Position numbers and translations under genes: made by a program. 64,000 nucleotides of DNA, from contig JAGPYM010000004.1 of the NCBI GenBank assembly GCA_020736575.1, positions 2,232,001-2,296,000 of the forward strand, given 5' to 3'. Source of the stretch: Thelonectria olida (Eukaryota; Ascomycota; Sordariomycetes; Hypocreales; Nectriaceae). Shown piece after piece: positions 57,374 through 64,000 of this stretch. How positions within the stretch are numbered: position 1 is the stretch's first letter; each line of letters opens with the position of its first letter. The notes beneath the pieces were generated by a model. The model was not told the DNA's origin. It did not search any database and was given only the letters and a program-made list of their open reading frames with translations.

Positions 57374-58831
57374 ATGTCATCCACCCCGATCCCCCCTTCG
57401 CCCAACGAAGAGAAGCCGACCTTCGACCTCAACTTCCAGCACGGTCACAAAGACCTTGTGCAGGCTGTCGCCTTCAACACGTATGGCGATCGCTGTGCTA
57501 CTGGCTCTGTTGATGGCAAGATCCGCGTCTTCAACCGCCACAAGGACGGCACCTGGCGCCTATGCGATACGTGGACTGCTCATGGCGGCGAGATTCTAGA
57601 GGCAAGTACAAATTGTGCGGCCAAAAGCGCAACTTCCTCTCTCCCCATATTCGTCAATTGCGCGGTGTAAGCTCGCTAACACTTCGCCCAGCTCCAATGG
57701 CTCCCCTCAACTGTCTACCCCAACCTCATCGCTTCCCTCGGCATTGAGGGATGGTTCTGCCTCTGGGCAGAGGATCCCTCTGCAGCGCCTGGTCGCCGCT
57801 TTTGTACTGGACGTTCCGGCAACGGCAAGCCTGCATTTGATACCCGATCCAACAAAGCGCCCTTCCGGTCATTCTCTATGAAACATAACGAGGAGACCCG
57901 ACATACCTACCTCGCTCTACTAGCAACCGATGGCCGATTAACCATCTTTGAGAACGACCAGCCCGAGCAGCTATCCGAGTACGCATCCATTGATGAGTTC
58001 AGCGTAAGTGCTAAACCCAGTCGTGGCGAGGAGCTTGCCTTTCGCGTCCAATTCGACCCAAACCCGGAACCATGCTACACCGCTTTGCGCGCCGGCGTTC
58101 CTACCGATTCACTTGGTCTCGTCGTCGCGGCAATGAATACAGTCAAGGTCTACCGGTCGCGCGATATCCTTGCGACATCTATGGGTGTTCAACAAACTCA
58201 GAAGGAGTTCTACCTCGCTGTCGAAATAAGCGGTCATCGTGGGCTGGTGCGGGACGTGGTTTGGGCACCGGGCAATATCAGAGGCTATGACATTATTGCC
58301 ACCGCTTGCCAGGATGGTTATGCTCGTGTCTTCCGAGTGGAAACTCCTTACTCGGAGGACGATGGCAAATCGTGGTCGGCTACCGACCTTCTGCAGTCTA
58401 CACCACACATTTCAACCAAAGAACCCCGAGATTCCCCCTCTCAAAATAAGGCCAATGGGTCAAACGCTCCCGCCGAAAAGTCCCAGCCGCAGACCCCTCA
58501 GCTTACACCACAGCAACATCCCCAACAGCAACAACACTCTCATCATCAGCACCACCCATCTCATCTCAGTGCGAGTCTCGCCAAGTCTGGTACACCCGGC
58601 GATCGTCATTGGGCCGGTCAGCCCGGTCAGGTCAAGCACGTGTCCCGGGAGATCTCTCGGCTCGATAACCATCGAACGCCCGTGTGGCGCGTTGGGTTCG
58701 ACGATGATGGTCAAATCCTTGGTAGCACCGGAGATGACGGTCGCTTGCTGTGTTACCGTCAGAAGCCCGATGGGACGTGGGCCAAGAGCTCAGAGCTGGC
58801 AATGGTGAAGCAGCGCATGGCCACACCGTAA
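57374..58831 (+). CDS. SEH1: Nucleoporin SEH1 (WD40 repeat)
   Basis: Exons 57374-57601 and 57692-58831 encode 455 residues. The intron (57602-57691) starts GCAAGT rather than GT and ends CGCCCAG after a GCTAAC branch site. Both sides are in frame and join HGGEILE to LQWLPSTVYPN, the expected second blade. WD40 units include GHKDLVQAVAFNTYGDRCAT, SVDGKIRVFNRHKDGTWRLC and GHRGLVRDVVWAPGNIRGYD, ending with FDDDGQILGSTGDDGRLLCY. SEH1 is a core subunit of the Y-shaped Nup84/Nup107 complex of the nuclear pore and also of the SEA/GATOR2 complex that controls TORC1. A Q/H/P-rich insert near 340-370 is longer than in yeast. The chosen ATG has the family's typical short N-terminus. Confidence 0.94.
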
Positions 58832-59931
58832 GACTGAACTGAATACGGAATTTTTGTAACTCAAGAACGCAAAACTTGGTAAAGGGCATACTAGCGGGTT
58901 CTCACCAGGAGTTCATGACTGCCATGATACTCTGAGATGGTCCTGCAGAAACCCGCAGTCTCAAGATCAGGATCATCGGGGTGCGAGACTCTTCTCCCGA
59001 ACTAATGAGAGCGACTGCAGCTAATGCAGCTCAACGATCCCGGGCTTCAAGAACTCGAGCAGACAACCCACAAAGAGCTAGAGTACACGTCTGGCCGCTG
59101 CGAGCCCACTGCTAGCAGCTGTCCGACCGGGCCCATGTTAGCTGGCGTTGGAGCATCACACTCCAAATAACCTTTGAGCAACCCTAGGTAAATGGGCTGG
59201 TGTGCTCGACAATCTCATACTACATTAACCAAGTAGTAAGTAAGGCAAGATGATTTCCAACAGCTCATTTCGTCTGGTCTGTCAAGGATCAAGGAGCCGA
59301 GCCTTAGGACTTAAGGACTTCGAATGCTACATATGTATAAGAATAGTTTATTACTTAGTATCTAAACGGGAGCAGATAGATGTAACGTAGTTCAGTTCAT
59401 ATTTACATGAAATGGCAGACATGTCAAAATAAGGCACAAAGAGATAGTTGATACCCGGTATCTTTTTTTTTTTGGTATTTTTTGAGTACTATTTATGGAT
59501 ACTTGTGAGGTATTGGCCGTGTATGACAGCCAGTCCGTCAGATTGCTTTCTTGGGTTTTGTTCCGTCCCTTTTCCGCGGTGAATTGACGCCCAATTTGAT
59601 GTGGCGTGTGCAAGTGGTGGTGTATGGAAATACAAACATAAAAGAAGACGCATGCCAACCCCAATAAACGCCATTCGTAAGCCAGTGTTTTTATTTTGCA
59701 TCAACCCGCGAAGGCATCGAGCAAAGAAAGCGATTAGCGGACAGGCATGGCGCCGGTGTTAGTCAGCCATGGCATGACCCCTCGGCGTCACATGGCCAGG
59801 CCCGCTGTAATTTCACATGTCAACGACTTGTATCGTCAAAATATGATCCTGTTCTTCCCTAGCTTTTCGATAATGCAAAAAACGGCCATTATCCATTCAT
59901 TCGCTTCTCATTAACCATTCTGTTTCGTCGC
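58832..59931. other. Convergent intergenic region, no gene seen
   Basis: This 1.1-kb spacer lies between the stops of SEH1 and OLE1. It is A+T-rich from 59210 to 59520, with a T12 run near 59465, and contains short frames without motifs. It probably holds both 3' UTRs. Confidence 0.5.
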
Positions 59932-61452
59932 TTAAGCAGCATCGGCGCTGGCGGCAGGTTGAAAGACTTTGGTGACCTGGGTACCAGCGCGGACAATGCG
60001 AGCGTCAGCGGAGTCGTTCATGTAAGTGACGTCCTTGTTCTCGAACTGAGCTCGCTTCCAGATCTCGACCTCGCAGCCACCACGGAGGACACCGACACGC
60101 ATGGTTGATAGGAGGTTGTGAGCGGCATTCGAGTGGTTGTAAACACCACCGTTAAAGATGGCGGTGGCGTCCTTGCCAATGGCAGAATTGATCAGGGCCT
60201 TGCCACCGGGGTGGTCCTTGATGAAGTCGGTCACGTCGTGGATAACACCGGCAACAGCAACGAGGCCCTTGCCAGCCTTGGCCTCGGCGACGAAGTCGTC
60301 CCAGTCAATAACAGGGAGCTGCTCCAAGGGAATACCCCAGTCGAGGGTAGAACGCTTCTGGTCGAGCTTCTTCTGGAGCTGCTGGACACGACCCTTTTCG
60401 ATTTCGTTCTCGCGGAACTGCTTGAGGTCGTATGCGAGGCCGAGCTGCTTCCAGAGCCAGATGCTCCACTTGGTGGGATCATACTGGTACCACTCGATGG
60501 CGTTGCGGTAATCCGAGGGGAACTCATGATGGAAGTTGTGGTAACCCTCGCCAAGGGTGAGGAGAGCAGTGAAGACGTGGTCACGCGGAGAGTTGCGGTC
60601 ATCGAAGGGCTGGTCACCGAGCCAGTGAGCGACAGAGTTGATGCAGAAGGTGGCCTGCTGGACGAAGCAGATACGGAGGATACCGGCATAGACGAAACCG
60701 CCGAGCCAGTCACCCCAGCCAAAACCAGCGACGAGGGTAGGGAAGACAAGAGCCATGGCAATGGTGCACTTAAGGAAGTTCTTGTGCTGCCAAACGACAA
60801 CGGGATCCTCGTTCAGATCGGTAATATCGGTGCGGCCCTGGCGCTTAGGGTTCTGCTTGAGGACCATCCAACCGAGGTGGGAGTAGAGAAGACCCTTGCG
60901 GACTGAGTAAGGGTCCTTATCAGTGTCGGTGTATCGGTGGTGAACTCGGTGACCATACGACCACCATCGAATGGAACCTTCGACGGCACCGGAGCCCATG
61001 GCGGCGAGGTAGATCTTGAGGGGAAGGCTGCCCTTGTAGGCGGAGTGAGACCACATACGATGGTAACCTTGAAGCGAAGAGGTCAGTATTCTTGGTTTCG
61101 GCAAGCAATGACAGATGAGCAGAAGTCTGCGAATTGATCGGAACATACCGGCAGTGATACCGAGACCAGTGTTGAAGTAGTACAGGCATGCCCAGATGGC
61201 AGTGTAGAGCTGGAGAGGAACCCAGTAGGCGGAGACGAAGCCGATGATGGGAATGATGACGACGAGTGTGGTGTTGAGCCAGTTGACATGCTGGTACCAG
61301 TTGGACCAGGTTATCGGGAGGTCGGAAATGTGAGGCTTGTTGCTCTTCAGGGCGTCGGCCTTGGTGGAGGTCTTGCCTCGAAGAGGAACATAGTCTTTGG
61401 TGCCATCCGGGAAGGCGGAGGCAGCCTTGGCGTCCACGGAGGACGAAGACAT
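59932..61452 (-). CDS. OLE1: Acyl-CoA delta-9 desaturase with fused cytochrome b5 domain (OLE1)
   Basis: Exons 61452-61149 and 61067-59932 encode 479 residues. The 81-nt intron joins GLGITA to GYHRMWSH. The enzyme inserts the first double bond into palmitoyl- and stearoyl-CoA in the endoplasmic reticulum. The histidine boxes are H104-H109 (HRMWSH), H141-H145 (HRVHH) and H278-H282 (HNFHH), with the additional NSVAH at 245-249. Hydrophobic spans surround them ([40 protein letters not shown]). A C-terminal cytochrome b5 domain supplies electrons, with heme ligands H387 in DHPGGKA and H413 in YNHSNAA. This fusion is standard for fungal Ole1. All catalytic residues are present. It is expected to be repressed by unsaturated fatty acids, but no specific element was identified here. 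Confidence 0.97.
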   Translation of the reverse strand: MSSSSVDAKAASAFPDGTKDYVPLRGKTSTKADALKSNKPHISDLPITWSNWYQHVNWLNTTLVVIIPIIGFVSAYWVPLQLYTAIWACLYYFNTGLGITAGMFRSIRRLLLICHCLPKPRILTSSLQGYHRMWSHSAYKGSLPLKIYLAAMGSGAVEGSIRWWSYGHRVHHRYTDTDKDPYSVRKGLLYSHLGWMVLKQNPKRQGRTDITDLNEDPVVVWQHKNFLKCTIAMALVFPTLVAGFGWGDWLGGFVYAGILRICFVQQATFCINSVAHWLGDQPFDDRNSPRDHVFTALLTLGEGYHNFHHEFPSDYRNAIEWYQYDPTKWSIWLWKQLGLAYDLKQFRENEIEKGRVQQLQKKLDQKRSTLDWGIPLEQLPVIDWDDFVAEAKAGKGLVAVAGVIHDVTDFIKDHPGGKALINSAIGKDATAIFNGGVYNHSNAAHNLLSTMRVGVLRGGCEVEIWKRAQFENKDVTYMNDSADARIVRAGTQVTKVFQPAASADAA

Positions 61453-61761
61453 GTTGACGACGGGGACTGTGGTGTTGCCGAAGTCGGTTGAGTGACGGGG
61501 AGAGAGCTCGTCGACAACAAAGTGACGAGATTGATACGCCTTCTCGGGAATGGGAGAGCGGCTCTCTTACTAGGATGATAAGAGGACCTCGTTGAAGAGG
61601 TTACAAGGCAAAGGAAGACACAGAGGAATTGGAGGTTGATGAAAAGAATTGCCGTTGGGGCGGAGGCAGCAAAAGGCTTTATATCAAGCCGACTTGGACC
61701 CGGGTGAATCGGTGGATAACAAGTGGGAATGGGCAAGGGAAGGGGGAGGAAAAAAAGGCGA

Positions 61762-61775
61762 GGGGGGGGGGGGGG
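61762..61775. repeat. Poly(G) tract, 14 nt
   Basis: An uninterrupted run of 14 G on the + strand in the OLE1 upstream region. The exact length may be affected by sequencing error. Confidence 0.85.
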
Positions 61776-62968
61776 CGTGCGTCGAGTGGAGGAGAGTGGA
61801 GGGAGTGGAGGATGATTGAGAGCTGCTGTGGGCGGCGGCAAGAACAAGGGAGCAGGAACTTCCAGGAAGGAGCAGCCAACTTGCAAGTGCAAGTGTCAAT
61901 GGAGGTACGAATACCTACCTACAGGAGGCAAAGTCGATGATGGGAGTTATTCTTGTTGACCCTCTCCGTTGGGTGTTGTCCTGTTCTTCTTGTTGATGAC
62001 GGTTAGCTTTGCGAGATGGTGAGCTCGGGGGGTGCGGGTAAGGAAGGAAAACGGTGAGGCAGTGGTCAACTACAGCCAGCACGCTGCTCTGTCAGCTGCA
62101 AACCGTTGAACCGCCCGCGATACAGCTGCTGTTTCAATGATGGCCGCCCTGAGCCTCGGCTTGGCTCTGATGGAGGGGGAGAATGACTGATTCGAAGACC
62201 ACCAACTGATAGTCGCCAGCTCGCGAACTGCCCGTGTGATAGAGTTCATCACAACAAGCTTGATCTAGGTGAGAGCTGCTGCGTGTGTTACAGTCATGTT
62301 GGATTTTCCACGGCCCACGCCCCCGTCCCGTGCTAGCCACACCCCCGCCAGCAGAAAAAAAAATACCTTTGGGGATGGACGGACGGAAGGCAGGTTCCAT
62401 GCTCGGCCGCCAACGCCAACGCCGCACCTCATCAGGGCCCAGGCACCGCTTACAACAAACTTGTCTCCCCGGCTTCTTCCCGGTACATGGCCGAAATGGA
62501 TACCTTCGTGGTACGTTGCCAAAACCTGGACCTGGCGTGCTAAAATCAAAAGGCTGGGGAGCGCCCGTCGAGAAGCAGAGCCGCCTTTCATTGTGAGTTG
62601 AGGTCCCTTGCTGCCATTGAGTACTCCCAAGGTATTGGATGCGTGCATCAACAACCACTTGTTTTGTCTCTCCTCCGTGGCAACTGATCCGCGTTGCTCA
62701 CATGGCGATAGGGCATTGGGATTTTGGAGCATTCTTCTGGTCTTCCATGTCTCGGTTGTCCCAAAAGCTTGTTGACTCGACCCAAGTACATACTTCACAC
62801 CCCTCCCACTATTCACAGTTTCGACCGTTCCGTTCCGGACAGGATCGTTCCGGACCCCTGCCTCGAACGCCTTTCATTGCCGCGTCCAAGGTTGAATATC
62901 AAAAGAAGACATGATGCCAGAAAGTCAGCCCACGATTGAGAAATGCGCCCTCTGGTATTCGACAATTG

Positions 62969-63046
62969 ACGGAGACCAGGCTTCGAACCTGGGGGGGGCT
63001 GGACCAGGCGGGGAAACAGAAGTTGGACCCTGCCTGATCTCTCCGT
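62969..63046 (-). other. tRNA-like inverted-repeat structure, possible tRNA relic
   Basis: On the - strand a 78-nt segment begins ACGGAGA and ends TCTCCGT, a perfect 7-bp acceptor-like stem. Just before the 3' arm sits CCAGG-TTCGAAG-CCTGG, a perfect 5-bp stem with a 7-nt loop that matches a tRNA T-arm and the B-box consensus GGTTCGAANCC. The remaining 47 nt do not form a normal D-arm or anticodon arm and lack an A-box; instead GATCAGGC can pair with GCCTGGTC. A functional tRNA is therefore unlikely. A degenerate tRNA, a SINE head or coincidence are all possible. Confidence 0.35.
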
Positions 63047-64000
63047 TCTGTATCGTCCCCTTGGGTGCTCTTCGACAATCCGGTGGAACCTCGTGAGCGA
63101 CTCTCTCAACACTTATAACTTTTAGCCCCCACCCCGTCCCCAACAACTTTTTGCCCAAGGGTGCCGTCTCCACTGCGAGCTGCGTCGCATCCACGGCCCA
63201 CGGACAAGGGGACCAATCAGTGCGGGGTCCGGCCGCCCTGTCATTGTTTGCGGCGTGGGAAGGCGACGTTTCCATGTATCGACTCGCTGTGTTTCTGCGG
63301 CAGAATACTTCAAGTTCCACTGCTGCACCAGAAGACGCCCAACGCGTGCCTTGCAGGTCAAGTTCAAACTCCAAAGGCTGGCACTTGAGCAACAAGGGGG
63401 CGCGTGAGAGCTCCGGTCTTTTGCCTGGGCTTGCTCGGTCGTCTCGCGGAGCTCCGTAGGGCTACGACAGTTGTGGCAAAAGAGCTGGCGACAGTCCGCC
63501 CAGGCTCCAGGAAGAGCTGATCCTCTTCAACAAGCTTGTGTGAGGGACTAGACTGCCTGACTATCCCTGTGGCGACTTGCTGCCAATTGACGGGAACTGC
63601 CTCTAGAAATGCGCCAGTCCATGCCCTCTTATCCCGGCGATTCCGGGCCCAATCAGGTTTGCGTTCTGATACACTAAGTCCAGACTGAGACAAAGGCCAT
63701 ATCGCTGCGGATGACGTGCGGAGGACGTGACTTCGAAGTTCAAACGTGCTCCTCGAGATATAACCAAACCGTATCGTATCAGTCTCTCCAACAGTCGATA
63801 GCCGAACTCTATGCTGTCGGTCTTGTGGATAAACCTTTATGTACGGATCCGTATCTCGCAGGTAGATAACGAACTTCATGTGATAGCTATCATGAGACGG
63901 CTTTCTCATCAATTCTCATGCCACTTTCAACTGCCGCTTCCCGGCTTTTCATCAGCCCAGATGCCAGATCATTCGGTTCTTACGCTTCTGGATCTCGCAT

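Larger units (their letters stand above)
61453..64000. other. OLE1 upstream region and window end, no convincing gene
   Basis: The first few hundred nt are the OLE1 leader and promoter, including a G14 run (61762-61775) and a TACCTACCTAC motif near 61910. A 182-codon frame on the - strand (63364-63912) has no recognisable motif and may be chance or part of a gene that extends beyond the window. The structured 78-nt element at 62969-63046 is listed separately. Confidence 0.45.

Noticed and set aside
60118..60906. 262-codon open frame on the + strand opposite OLE1
   Set aside because: Antisense shadow caused by strong codon bias in the desaturase gene; the protein is repetitive in D, E, V and L and has no domain.
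1..64000. CRISPR arrays, rRNA operons, intact insertion sequences or retrotransposons
   Set aside because: No regularly spaced repeats, rRNA core sequence, transposase or reverse-transcriptase motif was seen on either strand.

Overview
The window looks like nuclear DNA from a filamentous ascomycete, most likely a sordariomycete. The evidence is short introns (about 50-100 nt) with GT..CTAAC/CTGAC..AG signals, protein-coding genes on both strands without operons, CT-rich tracts upstream of starts, long homopolymer runs in spacers, and typical ascomycete protein families. I found no ribosomal RNA, no convincing tRNA, no CRISPR array and no intact transposon. All exon boundaries were read by eye from splice signals and reading-frame continuity, and product names rest on recognising family motifs, not on a search.

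Layout. 1-5 kb: the 5' part of a medium-chain dehydrogenase/quinone reductase (-), then a divergent gene pairing a fungal NLR-type N-terminal domain with a beta-propeller-like region (+). 5-8 kb: a two-domain YeeE/YedE sulfur transporter (+), a RidA-family protein (-) and mitochondrial AIM41 (-). 9.7-11.4 kb: a LaeA-like methyltransferase split into nine exons (-), which no single open frame reveals. 15.2-17.7 kb: type II phosphatidylinositol 4-kinase LSB6 (-). 20.3-25.5 kb: a small basic RS-rich protein (+) and a 1193-residue mitochondrial PPR protein (+). 26.2-31.5 kb: an Atos-domain protein (-) and the rRNA-processing factor FYV7 (+). 38.3-42.3 kb: a LIM-RhoGAP (+) after a 6.8 kb spacer. 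43.7-47.1 kb: the CLASP STU1 (-). 48-50.5 kb: a basic-secretory-protein-type metallopeptidase (+) and a one-span membrane protein (-). 53.2-61.5 kb: a 66-residue spliced protein (-), a cyclin-L-like protein (-), nucleoporin SEH1 (+) and the cytochrome b5-fused delta-9 desaturase OLE1 (-).

Most genes are housekeeping: lipid metabolism (LSB6, OLE1), mitochondrial function (AIM41, PPR protein), nuclear pore, ribosome biogenesis, microtubules and Rho signalling. Accessory or lineage-variable genes are the NLR-like gene, the YeeE transporter, the LaeA-like methyltransferase and the metallopeptidase. The methyltransferase is not surrounded by visible biosynthetic enzymes, so there is no sign of a secondary-metabolite cluster.

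The most unusual items are two GC-AG introns (in the methyltransferase and SEH1), a 14-nt microexon, in-frame introns whose retention would add peptide, a tRNA-like inverted-repeat structure near 63.0 kb, and a short inverted-repeat element near 21.4 kb. I saw no clear multi-gene novel system.
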